Below, in pieces: positions 44,431 through 58,800 of a DNA stretch of 64,000 nt. Both the position numbers and the translations under genes were made by a program. The notes beneath the pieces are model-generated. The model was not told the origin of the DNA and ran no database searches. It saw only the letters and a list, made by a program, of their open reading frames with translations. Position 1 is the stretch's first letter. The number at the start of each line of letters is the position of its first letter. This stretch comes from Nematopogon swammerdamellus (lineage: Eukaryota; Arthropoda; Insecta; Lepidoptera; Adelidae), in NCBI GenBank assembly GCA_946902875.1, contig OX336345.1, positions 14,167,395-14,231,394 of the forward strand, read 5' to 3'.

Positions 44431-47400
44431 TGTAATAACCTCGCCCCTATAGCTACTGTTTTATTAAATTAAAGGCAGAATTATTAAAAATCAACTCTAT
44501 AGCTCTAGAACAACTAGAATATAAAGAATCGAAATATGGCCAGCGTATAGCTTTCAAGTGATCTCTAGGTTTGTCAGAAACAGTGTCGCTAATTCGTACA
44601 CATATTTCCTGTAAAATGGACCCAATTATTACTTCCTTTCCAGAAAGCCGTTGTGTACCGTAATAACTCAGAGTACTAACTCTCATTTCCTAAATCTATT
44701 CTAGTAAATTCTAATATCAACATTTAAAACACTTACTAAACTAATTGCTCATTCATCTATAGTCATTAAACCCTTCTGGTTTCCCTCTGTGTTCTATGTG
44801 CACGCTTCGACAGCGCGCTCACGCGCCTCGCTTGCGAGCTTGTGAGACCCGCCAAAATTCGAAATGAAAAGTGTTCTGATGTTTGTGTTATTGTTATTAT
44901 TAAATTATGATCAATGTATTACTTGATAGCTTAATTTTGTTGTGCCATTCAATAGATGAAATCTATTGTTTATATTTTCTTCTATATTTTAGAACTTCAA
45001 CAATACAAACTTTTATTGAAACCCCCCCTGAAGGGGTTTGTGGAACTGGCTCCACTAAATTCGTATGGACCCTCTGTCCATACGATATTTATCCATCGCC
45101 AGTCCCCGTGACTCCCAACGCAGATAAATTTGTACTTAAGTTACAAATTTATTATTTGTTCCTAGGAGTCCCCGTTTTCTAATCTGTACAAAATATACAT
45201 CTTCAGACAGATTTACCAATTTAATCTCGTAGTGTTATGTTGGAGTTCAAAAGATATTCTTTTGTCCTCCCTAAAGGCAGAAGTGTATGCTTTTAATTGT
45301 GAGTGTATAGTGTATGTTATGGTTTACATTTCTGTGGCTATCTATTGATATACCTACAGAAATTGTTTTATTCCAAATGATGCGGTCAGGGGTCCACCTT
45401 TCACCGAAATCATTTAGGAATATTTTCTTAAGGGTTTATTAAAATTGTGTGCTAATCATAATCTATATAACCTATACAGGTATATTTAAACCTGATTTAC
45501 GCAATCTCCCCACGACCTAAAACGTAACTAGCCAGAATGTTGCATGTACATATATTACAAAATTTACCTTAGAATTCCACTATCCTAATCGGTCTGACAC
45601 GATTCACTAAAATCACCTTAAATAAAACACCATTACAAATAGAATAGCGTAAAATATTAAATTCAAACGAAACCACAACACCCGCCACTGAATCTATTCG
45701 CGAAGTTAACACTTAATAAAAATATACTTTTATGTCAAAATACGGTAAAACCACTGATTTTACATATTTAAAACCGACATATTTTTTAATAATTACGCGT
45801 GGATCAAACACTCTTATATACGTAGAATTTACGAATTTAAAAATCGGGTTTTGTTTCTTTTAATTTTCCCTATATTTTAAAATACCTTCCCAATGTACTA
45901 GTCCTCATGGTAGGCCAGTTCGGACATAGTGTCATTGTAAAAGCTCTTTGGAAGTCCTTCCATCACCAGTCAAGATTCCAGAATCCAGACGCCTTCATCC
46001 AGAACTCAAAAGGCTCAAAAAGAACATCCAAAATATTTTCCGTAAAACTAGTTGACAACCCCTATATCACCCCCAAAATTACAGAATCCAGACACCTTCA
46101 TCTGTAACTCCGAAAGCTTTACAGAGATCCCCACACTAATATTCACGAAATTAAACAACCTCTATTCACTGACTTCCCTTATTTGCGTGTAATTTAAGAT
46201 CAGGTCCCAGTACAATATATGTTAATCCAATTTAAAACCTTCCCAATGTACCAGTCCTCATGGTAGGCCAGTTCGGACATAGTGTCATTGTAAAAGCTAT
46301 TTGGAAGTCCTTCCATCACCAGTCAAGATTCCAGAATCCAGACGCCTTCATCCAGAACTCAAAAGGCTCAAAAAGAACATCCAAAATATTTTTCGCAAAC
46401 TAGTTGAAAACCCCTATATCACCCCCAAAATTACAGAATCCAGACACCTTCATCTGTAACTCCGAAAGCTTTACAGAAGTTCCCACACTAAAATTTACGA
46501 AACAACAAACTCTATTCACCGGTTTCTTTACAAAATCATTTATGTACTAAGAAAACCTTCCCAATGTACCAGTCCTCATGGTAAGCCAGTTCGGACATAG
46601 TGTCATTGTAAAAGCTCTTTGGAAGTCCTTCCATCACCAGTCAAGATTCCAGAATCCAGACGCCTTCATCCAGAACTCAAAAGGCTCAAAAAGAACATCC
46701 AAAATATTTTCCGTAAAACTAGTTGACAACCCCTATATCACCCCCAAAATTACAGAATCCAGACACCTTCATCTGTAACTCCGAAAGCTTTACAGAAGTT
46801 CCCACACTAAATTTTACGAAATTAAATTAATTATATTCACCGGTTTCTTTACCAAACCATTTACTAAGAAAACCCAATCAAAAATACACGCGAGCGAAGC
46901 CGAGCGAAAATATTCACTAATAAAACCCAACCGAAAATACACGCGAGCGAAGCTGAGCGAAACTTCGTTTCCCGAATTTATTCGAAAACTCACGCGAGCG
47001 GAGCAGTACCAACTTTCGTACCTGGACTCTCGCTAAATACGCACGACCGTCTCCTTCGACTCCCAAAACAGACTGAACTCCCCACGCTCCCCTCCCTCTC
47101 CTTTTATAATCTTTCCTCGTGTCACAATCCTGACACGCAGGAACAAATCGAACGGTGGCCTCCTAGTATGGCCATGACACGTTCGTGTCACGGAGCGCGA
47201 TTTTGTATGGAGATTGAATTTTGATTTTTAGTATGGGCTGGACACGTTTGTGTCACGCAGGAACAAATCGATCGGCTGCCTCGTAGTATGGCCGTGTCAC
47301 GTTTCTGTCCGGACTCGTAATTTGTATGGAGGATAATTTTATGTTTTTAGTATGAACTGGACACGTTTGTGACACGATATAAATTCGATTTTGGAGGGAA

Positions 47401-49281
47401 AACAAACCCTCTTCGTACCTTCCACATGGTACCTAAAGCTGTTTCGCTCGTCAGCGATGCGCTTTACCTCTACTTCGGTGGTTTTAACACCACTTCCCCG
47501 CACCCATTGTGCATCTCCGCATGCAGAGAACTGTTGCTTTTGTTATATAAATTAATTGATGTTATTACATGTGCTCTATTAATAAGTCGACTTTTAGTGC
47601 CATGACGGAGTGTTTTATTTATATATTTTTGTTTAATTTTGTATATATATTAATTTCTGTACATACGTGATACCATATTCCGTGTTTGCTAATGCTAGTC
47701 ATGTACGGAACCTGGACACGCAGAAACCAATCGAAATCTCCTTACCATAGTCGTGTTTTATTCACGTCAGGACACGAATCCATTCCTTCATACTAACATC
47801 GCTTAATGAAAACCCCTCCCGCACCGCTTGACAAATTACCTCAGGTCGCTCCGCCTCGCCCCGCGGCCCACGCGCGCCCGCAGCTCGGTAATACCTCACC
47901 CCTTGTCTTGTTTACCTCATACCTCTCTCCGCCCCGCGCGCACGCTCCAACGGATATTTATTTGAATGTTGGCGTCATACTCAATGAAACGTTGTTTTGT
48001 TTTATTTTATTTTTTTTTGTTTAATAACTGGTACTTTGTTTACATACTCTTCCCTTTATAAAAATGTTTAGTGTATTAGTTTGAATCATTAATAAAAAAT
48101 TATTAAAATAATTTTAGACCCTGTGCGATATCTTCACACAGATCACAAAACTTCAAATTCCCATAAACTCCGTCATGTCCAGATTCCAGACACGCAGGAA
48201 CAAATAGACCAGCGACCTCATAGTATGGCCGTGTCACATTCGTGTCCTGACACGAATTTAGTATGGAAATTAAATTGAATCATTAGTATGGACTCGACAC
48301 GAATCGGACACGCAGGAACAAATCGAACGGCGCCCTCTTAGTATGGCCGTGACACGTTCTTGACACGCAGGAACAAAACGCTCGGTTGCCTCGTAGTATG
48401 GCCGTGACACGTTCGTGTCACAGCGCGAAATTTCGTATGGAGATAGAATTTAATTTTTAGTATGGGCTGGACACGGTTGTGACACGCTCGAACAAATCGA
48501 ACGGTGGCCTCGTAGTATGGCCGTGTCACATTCGTGTCCTGATACGAATTTAGTATGGAGATTAAATTAGATTATTAGTATGGGCTCGACACGAATTGGA
48601 CACACAGGAACAAATCGAACCGTAGCTCCACAGTATGGCCATGACACATTCGTGTCCTGACACAAATTTTAGTATGGAGATAAAAATAAATTATTAATAT
48701 GTGCTTGACACGTTTCTGACACGTAGGAACAAAACGTACGGTGGCCTCGCAGTATGGGCGTGTCACGCTCGTGTCCTGACAATAATTCATTCTTTCATAC
48801 TATCAACTCGCAGCGAAATAATCACTACTCGCGCTCCTTAACTCGCTACCTCAAGCCGCGCTTCCAACGGCGTGATGATACCACGACCTCCGTCCCCGCG
48901 CCCGCAAGACGCGCGTCTTCTTACCTCACCTCTCCGCTGTTTCGTACGCGCCCATGTCTTGTTCCCCTCTCACCGCGTGTCAGGATTACCTCATGCTACC
49001 TTCCCCGCCTCGGCGCTCTATAGTGTTTTATATGCGAACCAACTGATGTTATTATATTTCTTGTTTGTCTAATTGCGCGTCGTATTGTAATGGCCGTTCG
49101 CGCCATTTTATTTCTTAGTGGAGTGTGCAGTCACGTTTGAATTTATTAGGTGATTAGTTAAATTGTAATATAAATTATTTTGTTAATATTTTAATGAAAC
49201 GTTTTAATGTTCTATAATTTAGTTTTGAATTACTATTGGCTATATATTTATCTTTTTTTTACCTTGTGTGATTCCATCACA
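44431..49281. mobile_element. LTR-like terminal repeat, copy 2
   Basis: TGTAATAACC to CCATCACA, shared between the two internal regions as in a recombined LTR tandem. It has the same diagnostic variants as copy 3 (first 45 bp, and the T run near 48010) and differs there from copy 1. Its three-copy module is at 45884-46824. Confidence 0.8.
47130..48783. repeat. GTGACAC/GTGTCAC site array, terminal repeat 2
   Basis: Same array as 35664-37315, displaced by 11,466-11,468 bp. Confidence 0.85.
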
Positions 49282-49505
49282 GTCGCCCGCATAGAGGTTC
49301 ATAACGAAGCAAGGTCAACGGAACCTCATCCCGTGACGCTTGATCTCGTTAAGAAGCTATATACATTATGATCTTGAAAATTACTTCTTCTTTGTTAGGG
49401 TTTTATTGTTCCCTTCCAAGAAGTTTGTATATTTAATCATTTATCACTGTTAGGGTTCAAGTTCCCTTCCAGAGACCCCCTTCTTCTATAATTTTTAATT
49501 TGTGT

Positions 49506-49551
<46 letters not shown>

Positions 49552-52500
49552 CTCCCCATCTGTCCACGTGCTTTAGGAAGTTCTTACCCTCCAGCTTAGG
49601 ATTTATCTCCCTTAGCTTAAAGAGAAAAGATTTTTAGAATGCATACCACAACCTTACCACCTCCGGCTTAGACCATGTTTGCACTCTTTCCCTTATCTTC
49701 CATTTGCAGCTCGTGCCAATACTACATTAAACAAATATTTTAGTGTAATTGATTTAGTTTATTATTAATAAATCTAGGAATTTAGGCAAAAGTTATCACC
49801 TCAAAGCCTTAGATCCCTATATTCTGCCTCTAACAGATTTCCCAACAGTGCAGGAACCTCTAGTCTCACCCTTTACCGTATGGGCCGAAACAGAACATCA
49901 CCGCTTACAGTGCAATACACACCTTACCACCTCCGGCTTAGGCTATGCAAGCAGTTCGGCAGGACAGAACTGGTCCGTGAAGAACACATAACACACCTTA
50001 CCACCTCCGGCTTAGGCTATGCATGTATCCTAGCACAACAAGCTTCCATTAAAGGCAGAGTAGTCGGGATTCATATTTTCAAAAGACTTCGAAATCGACT
50101 CATGCATCATTTTGGGTCCTAACTCACCTATTGACGAATAGACGGACTCAGTATGCTTGTAACCGATTCTACTTTAACTCATCCAACATTGCTCCGGTTA
50201 ATGATTTCAAACCAAATACTACACTCATTCACTGTACATAGACCAGAAAATGTCATCCTGAACTTCCAACGCTCCATTTTTTGTGTGTTCGGAACGCCTT
50301 TAGTAGACGATGTCATAATCCCTCCCCAGCGTGAGTCAGACTCAGTAAAATGTAAAGTTCTGCACTTAAGGCATTTTTACCTCACCTTTCCTAAGTCCCA
50401 AATTGTGTGTTCTTCACACTGAATTTAATTTAACATTATTTTCGAAGCAATGTATGGGAAAACCAAACGAAGCCAAAGTATCCTGATTCCTTGTAAAGGT
50501 CCCTTCAGGTTAGAGCGCTGCTCTCATTAGAAGGAAATTTCACTACAGAGTACAGACACTATAATACCCGCAGGTCTACTCGCGTATTTTACACAAACAT
50601 CCAAAACCATCCACTCAAGTCAACAAGTCTATTTTAAATTTTTGTTACTTCTTGTTCAGAAGAAATTTAGTCTAACTCCCCTCACTGAACAGCATTTTAT
50701 TTATTTATTTTGTCATATTTTATTTTCACGTTTTTTTTTTTTTTATATTTACATTAATTCTATATAACTATAAAATAAACCACCTATACAAAATTTATAC
50801 AAACAGACAAAACAAAAGACGGTATTCTCGCCGGCGACGGGAGACGAGAATTATTATTATTATTATTATTTATCGTAAGGACCGTAACAGTACATCACCG
50901 TTTACAATGCAATACACGCCTTACCACCTCTGGCTTAGGCTATGCAAGCAGTTCGGCAGGACAGAACGGGTCCGTGAAGAACACATAACATACCTTACCA
51001 CCTCCGGCTTAGGCTATGCAAGTAGTGCATTATTTTCTTATCTTTTTTATTTTTTTTTTTTTTTTTAGTTTTATTTTCGCCCGCATGACTTTACTTACTC
51101 TGTGAAGTTTAATTTTAATTTTCTAATCCGCATGAATCTATTTATTTTAACAATAATTTAAAGAGCACTACTCTAGTGGTTTATTTACAGTATTTATGAG
51201 AATGTAACCCCACAACTATGTCTATCAATAATTCAATACGCTCGCTCCCGACAAAGCATACTTAACATGATAAAGTCACCGATAGATAACGTGATAATTG
51301 AAGAAGGTTTTGTATAGTGTAACGATTATGCGTAACAGTAAGTTGTTTCACATAATCAATTTTGACAAAGCGCTTAATAAAATTACATTTTTTTTTTTTT
51401 TTTTTTATTTAATTTTTTTTTTTTTTAATTTTTACTTTATTTTACAAAGTTATTCCATTAAATAAAATTTTCCTCTGGTTTCTATTTTGTCACAATCCTT
51501 TTCCATTGTCGGTTTTCTTGTAACCTGTAAAATAACACAAAATGTCAATATTTTATATATTTTACAAGAAATTTTTTTTTTTTTATAAATATATACTAAC
51601 CTGTTTGTAAATGCTTAAAAGGATTGTTTTCTTTATTTTTTTTTTTTTTTTTAATAAAAGAAAATTTTTTTTTTTTATTATTAAATCATTTTTATTATCC
51701 TTCTTCTATAAAATTAAACATGTTTACATACTGTTAAATTTACATAAAATGTATCAAAATCATATTATCAATCTTCTTCAATAACATTAAACCTGTTTAT
51801 AACCTGTTAATTTACATGAAATGCAACAAAATCATCTTATTAACTTTCTTCTATAAAATTAAACCTGTTTACAACCTGTTAAATTACATGAAATGCAACA
51901 AAATCATTTTATTAATCTTCTTCTATAAAATTAAACCTGTTTACAAACTGTTAAATTACATAAAATGCAACAAAAATTAATTTCCTTAAAATTAATCTTA
52001 TATTAACAATGTGTACTTGTGTTCTTTATTGTAATTTTTTATCACAGATGCATCACGCCAGAACTAGCGAGATTTAATTTTAAACCCTATTGAACATGTT
52101 AATGTCCTCATATTGTAACAAAGGAATTCAAGCTGGGACGCACAAGAATTAACCTAAAACCTGTATGAAAGGTAAACACCCTGTATGAATGGAAGACATC
52201 CAGTATGAATGGAAAACACCCTGTATGAATAGAAAACATCCTGCATGAATGGAAACACCCAGTATGAATGGAAAACATCCTGTATGAATAGAAAACATCC
52301 TGTATGAATAGATAACAACCTGTATGAATGGAAAACATCCTGTATGATTAGAAAACAAAATAATATCTTTACTATGAAATCTGTTTAGATTTAGTTTTTT
52401 TTTTTTTTTAAAACTCCAATGTGTTAATTATATGATTAAAATTCTGGTCTATGTAGTCTTCTATAACCGGAATCAAATCTGACTGTGGATTGATGATGGA

Positions 52501-55500
52501 TCCTTCTCTCTCAGGCCCTTCTGATTCTTGATTCTTGCTTCTATGTTTAGACAACCATTCCATTTCCGCCGTCACAAATTGTGTGATTTGCTTAAGTTGT
52601 CCTTCATATTCTGATATTAATTTCTCACGTCTGATTTTCCTGGTATTTATCTTTTTCCTATGGTGCGTTATGTCTTTCTCCAACCGTTTCTGCTTTCTGA
52701 TTAAATCATGTTGAAGTCTGCTCCCTGCTTTTGGCTCCTGTTCCTCCTCACTCACAATCACTCCTATATACTAGCGTAAAACTACACTCTCTTCTCAACA
52801 TATTACTTGATAAAAGTTTTTAATTCATCAGTAAAAAAATCTCCCGATGCGCCCCAACAATTTCGCAAGAAGCAAAACATCGCAAGTTCGTTTTTTTTTT
52901 CTTTCCCTACAAAGCGCGATTCGTCAACCGCAAAGTTCCGCCTCACTCACAATCACTCCTATATACTAGCGTAAAACTACACTCTCTTCTTAACATATTA
53001 CTTGATAAAAGTTTTTAATTCATCAGTAAAAAAATCTCCCGATGCGCCCCAACAATTTCGCCTCGCCTGGCGACAATTTCAAATTGTAACCGTCCGGCCT
53101 CTCATTTGTTCTTATGAAACTGCAAGTTTCTGACGCTGTAGACGGCATGTTCATATTATTAATGTTTAAGTGGCACTATATAACCGGACGTAAAACGAGC
53201 TCATAGCATCCCAATGCTTTCCATTGACACGGCACAACAATAAAACCCTCAATTGCACTCCGGGAGCAATGACAGAAACGAAATCTACATGCACTTGTTA
53301 CAGAACCCCACATTCTTTCCGAATTAACTGTCAATTCTAGTATAACGGACAGACACAACCATTCTACAGAACTCTACATTCACCCTGAAACAAATGTCAG
53401 CTTTAGTAGAACAGGCAGACATACAAGCAGACAGCGTAGGCCCCGCAAAACGTTTTCATCAATCGCTTTTGTGCACAAACCTGCATCCTACAACTTGTAA
53501 TATTCTATGCTATGCCGCTTAATACTATAGTAACCGAGGCACAACGCCGATCACTCAACCCATACACATCTCAAGACTCAGTGCATGACAAAATAAATTG
53601 TATTTTCTGCGCATTGTTTTCCCGACGAAATACTTGACACAACAGAAGAACCATGCTACTGTTAACATCGCTAATGGCTTTCCTATTCTTCAATTACTTC
53701 GCTAGCCACGCTGCGCCTCCAACGGCGTGATGGTGTTGCGAACTCTGTCTCCGCGCCCGCAAGACGCGTGCGCGAGCTACGACCTGCTCGGTCATCAACT
53801 CAACAGAGTCTCCGCATAGTATACTTGAATCATGTTAATATAGCAACAATCCGTCCAACGAGCGTATGTCCCTGCGTCACAAAATGATCAAAACGGTCTA
53901 GTCAACGTGCGTTGACAATCCATCCTGTCAAACCGTACACAAACATTCATACAAGATAAATATGTAATATTCATCTTCAACAAAACGAAAGATACGTTGT
54001 CACAGTTACATACTACTGAGATGTAGCACGTTGCAAGTACAGTTGCGACACTTTTTCCAGTAACTACGCGCAGCAGTACAAAACGCATCCGTCTGTACAA
54101 TAACCGAGTAAGCCATGACAAAACGAGAGGTGGCTAGTCCGTCGTCTTATCGCACAGCAACACATAAAGTCACGAAGTAATAAATCAATATGTATTGATT
54201 TATTCTCAATCAAGTAAAACCCCTTCATATACAAACATCCACTGTGGTATGATACTCGCACAGTTTATTCTGCACACATTTGACGATACACAAGATACCC
54301 AAGAAATTAACAGTAAAATCATACATTTACCTACTCATCATTCACTATTCATTTCGTTTACCTAAACATGATAAAATTTTTTTTCTTTCTCGGCACTGCT
54401 ATTTCATTGCCTCTGACAATTATATATATACCAATATTCATTCCACTCTTTTACCAATGTACACAAACCAGACAAACATCCATGCATCAGCAATCTGAGC
54501 TAAACCACGCGCTTCTCCATTTTTTTTTCTAAACCGAACACCTGCACCGGTCACGTGGCTAAATTCTCTAACTTTTGTTAGTCTCGTATATAAATTGTAT
54601 CTCTCTCTCTCTCATTCACACCCCACTAGAAGAGCAAGTCTAAAATAGCGCTCTAGTCTACTGTCTCGTTCTAACTCTTACTTGCATTGCATACACTTTA
54701 TACGAGTGGGAAAGAGATAAGAATCAATCGTACACTTAAGCCGAACGAAACTAATGATCAACCACAAACAGTGCAACACGTGCAACCATAAATCAATCTT
54801 TCTTGACCATGGTTCTCTCCTCATGGGCCTAATCAACACAAAATTTACAAACTTGTGTAGGGTTGCCAAAAATATTCCACCTTCTTACTTCAAATTTCGT
54901 GATTGTAATTTCCACATAACAACAAAGTAATTGAAATCATACATACATACACACAACACACGCTTCCCCCTCCGACAGATCAGGCAAGCAGAGCAATCAA
55001 CGCTGCGCCACAAGGACCTTGGTATCTGTTCGTTTTATTCCAAAACAATTCAATACATAAGGTGACACACACATAAACAACATCTGTATAATACGACTCC
55101 GTGCACCACATATTATTATTATTTTTCTACTTCCTTCTTTTTTTTTTTTTGAACAATATAATTAAATAAGTCAGATTAAACTTCCCAAACCCTTTAGCAC
55201 GAATTTCTTTAAACACACAATGCACCCAAACATGCTTCATCTTAAAACCAATCCACACTAGTCTTTCAAAAATTTGGCAGCCCTGCGCCCGCAAGTATTC
55301 TGTGGCCTTGGCCAAGCGCTCATCAATCAATAATTCTCCAGTTCCACTTTTCCATAGAACAAATAATCATTATGCAAGTGACATTAAAATTTCTTTTTAT
55401 AATAAATGGCTAATAACATACTTATGACGATGTAATTGCGTAGGTCATGTAAATCATTTCACAATTACGTACAACATTTTCCCTCTGAAAAGAAACACTT

Positions 55501-55899
55501 ATTTTGTAATCTCGCCGGATAATGGAATAACTCACATTGTTGCTATGGACCAAACCATAGTTAGATGTCATCTGCTGGAAACTGCTCCGATGTTTACTGG
55601 CAGTAGACTGGGCACGCCTAGACTTACAATACGAATCGTAACCATACAATTCGCTCTTACACTTACGCAAATTACGTTTTGGCACAAAATAATAAGATTT
55701 CTCGTGTCAGACCATTACAAAACGTTTATATATATATATCTACACATTTTAAACTTTCCTAAACCATGGTCACGGGCACACCCGCGATAACTTTCGTACC
55801 TGGACCTTAGAATTCCATGGATTTATGATAACACTACTATAACTAAAAAGAACTTATTTTTACATAATTTTTTTTTTATATGCTGGTCACGCGCACTAC
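49282..55899. mobile_element. Internal region 2 of the LTR-like element
   Basis: Duplicate of 37814-44430 with the same order of repeats: T tract 49507-49551, ACCTTACCACC repeats from about 49654, four-copy repeat 51702-51979, minisatellite 52159-52354, 117-codon frame 52408-52761, and 121-bp direct repeats. The junction to terminal repeat 3 is identical to that with repeat 2. Confidence 0.75.
52408..52761 (-). CDS. Charged coiled-coil-like frame, copy 2
   Basis: Identical in predicted residues to the frame at 40939-41292, with the same missing ATG. See that entry for composition and alternatives. Confidence 0.35.
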   Translation of the reverse strand: MIVSEEEQEPKAGSRLQHDLIRKQKRLEKDITHHRKKINTRKIRREKLISEYEGQLKQITQFVTAEMEWLSKHRSKNQESEGPEREGSIINPQSDLIPVIEDYIDQNFNHIINTLEF

Positions 55900-58800
55900 T
55901 GTAATAACCTCGCCCCTATAGCTACTGTTTTATTAAATTAAAGGCAGAATTATTAAAAATCAACTCTATAGCTCTAGAACAACTAGAATATAAAGAATCG
56001 AAATATGGCCAGCGTATAGCTTTCAAGTGATCTCTAGGTTTGTCAGAAACAGTGTCGCTAATTCGTACACATATTTCCTGTAAAATGGACCCAATTATTA
56101 CTTCCTTTCCAGAAAGCCGTTGTGTACCGTAATAACTCAGAGTACTAACTCTCATTTCCTAAATCTATTCTAGTAAATTCTAATATCAACATTTAAAACA
56201 CTTACTAAACTAATTGCTCATTCATCTATAGTCATTAAACCCTTCTGGTTTCCCTCTGTGTTCTATGTGCACGCTTCGACAGCGCGCTCACGCGCCTCGC
56301 TTGCGAGCTTGTGAGACCCGCCAAAATTCGAAATGAAAAGTGTTCTGATGTTTGTGTTATTGTTATTATTAAATTATGATCAATGTATTACTTGATAGCT
56401 TAATTTTGTTGTGCCATTCAATAGATGAAATCTATTGTTTATATTTTCTTCTATATTTTAGAACTTCAACAATACAAACTTTTATTGAAACCCCCCCTGA
56501 AGGGGTTTGTGGAACTGGCTCCACTAAATTCGTATGGACCCTCTGTCCATACGATATTTATCCATCGCCAGTCCCCGTGACTCCCAACGCAGATAAATTT
56601 GTACTTAAGTTACAAATTTATTATTTGTTCCTAGGAGTCCCCGTTTTCTAATCTGTACAAAATATACATCTTCAGACAGATTTACCAATTTAATCTCGTA
56701 GTGTTATGTTGGAGTTCAAAAGATATTCTTTTGTCCTCCCTAAAGGCAGAAGTGTATGCTTTTAATTGTGAGTGTATAGTGTATGTTATGGTTTACATTT
56801 CTGTGGCTATCTATTGATATACCTACAGAAATTGTTTTATTCCAAATGATGCGGTCAGGGGTCCACCTTTCACCGAAATCATTTAGGAATATTTTCTTAA
56901 GGGTTTATTAAAATTGTGTGCTAATCATAATCTATATAACCTATACAGGTATATTTAAACCTGATTTACGCAATCTCCCCACGACCTAAAACGTAACTAG
57001 CCAGAATGTTGCATGTACATATATTACAAAATTTACCTTAGAATTCCACTATCCTAATCGGTCTGACACGATTCACTAAAATCACCTTAAATAAAACACC
57101 ATTACAAATAGAATAGCGTAAAATATTAAATTCAAACGAAACCACAACACCCGCCACTGAATCTATTCGCGAAGTTAACACTTAATAAAAATATACTTTT
57201 ATGTCAAAATACGGTAAAACCACTGATTTTACATATTTAAAACCGACATATTTTTTAATAATTACGCGTGGATCAAACACTCTTATATACGTAGAATTTA
57301 CGAATTTAAAAATCGGGTTTTGTTTCTTTTAATTTTCCCTATATTTTAAAATACCTTCCCAATGTACTAGTCCTCATGGTAGGCCAGTTCGGACATAGTG
57401 TCATTGTAAAAGCTCTTTGGAAGTCCTTCCATCACCAGTCAAGATTCCAGAATCCAGACGCCTTCATCCAGAACTCAAAAGGCTCAAAAAGAACATCCAA
57501 AATATTTTCCGTAAAACTAGTTGACAACCCCTATATCACCCCCAAAATTACAGAATCCAGACACCTTCATCTGTAACTCCGAAAGCTTTACAGAGATCCC
57601 CACACTAATATTCACGAAATTAAACAACCTCTATTCACTGACTTCCCTTATTTGCGTGTAATTTAAGATCAGGTCCCAGTACAATATATGTTAATCCAAT
57701 TTAAAACCTTCCCAATGTACCAGTCCTCATGGTAGGCCAGTTCGGACATAGTGTCATTGTAAAAGCTATTTGGAAGTCCTTCCATCACCAGTCAAGATTC
57801 CAGAATCCAGACGCCTTCATCCAGAACTCAAAAGGCTCAAAAAGAACATCCAAAATATTTTTCGCAAACTAGTTGAAAACCCCTATATCACCCCCAAAAT
57901 TACAGAATCCAGACACCTTCATCTGTAACTCCGAAAGCTTTACAGAAGTTCCCACACTAAAATTTACGAAACAACAAACTCTATTCACCGGTTTCTTTAC
58001 AAAATCATTTATGTACTAAGAAAACCTTCCCAATGTACCAGTCCTCATGGTAAGCCAGTTCGGACATAGTGTCATTGTAAAAGCTCTTTGGAAGTCCTTC
58101 CATCACCAGTCAAGATTCCAGAATCCAGACGCCTTCATCCAGAACTCAAAAGGCTCAAAAAGAACATCCAAAATATTTTCCGTAAAACTAGTTGACAACC
58201 CCTATATCACCCCCAAAATTACAGAATCCAGACACCTTCATCTGTAACTCCGAAAGCTTTACAGAAGTTCCCACACTAAATTTTACGAAATTAAATTAAT
58301 TATATTCACCGGTTTCTTTACCAAACCATTTACTAAGAAAACCCAATCAAAAATACACGCGAGCGAAGCCGAGCGAAAATATTCACTAATAAAACCCAAC
58401 CGAAAATACACGCGAGCGAAGCTGAGCGAAACTTCGTTTCCCGAATTTATTCGAAAACTCACGCGAGCGGAGCAGTACCAACTTTCGTACCTGGACTCTC
58501 GCTAAATACGCACGACCGTCTCCTTCGACTCCCAAAACAGACTGAACTCCCCACGCTCCCCTCCCTCTCCTTTTATAATCTTTCCTCGTGTCACAATCCT
58601 GACACGCAGGAACAAATCGAACGGTGGCCTCCTAGTATGGCCATGACACGTTCGTGTCACGGAGCGCGATTTTGTATGGAGATTGAATTTTGATTTTTAG
58701 TATGGGCTGGACACGTTTGTGTCACGCAGGAACAAATCGATCGGCTGCCTCGTAGTATGGCCGTGTCACGTTTCTGTCCGGACTCGTAATTTGTATGGAG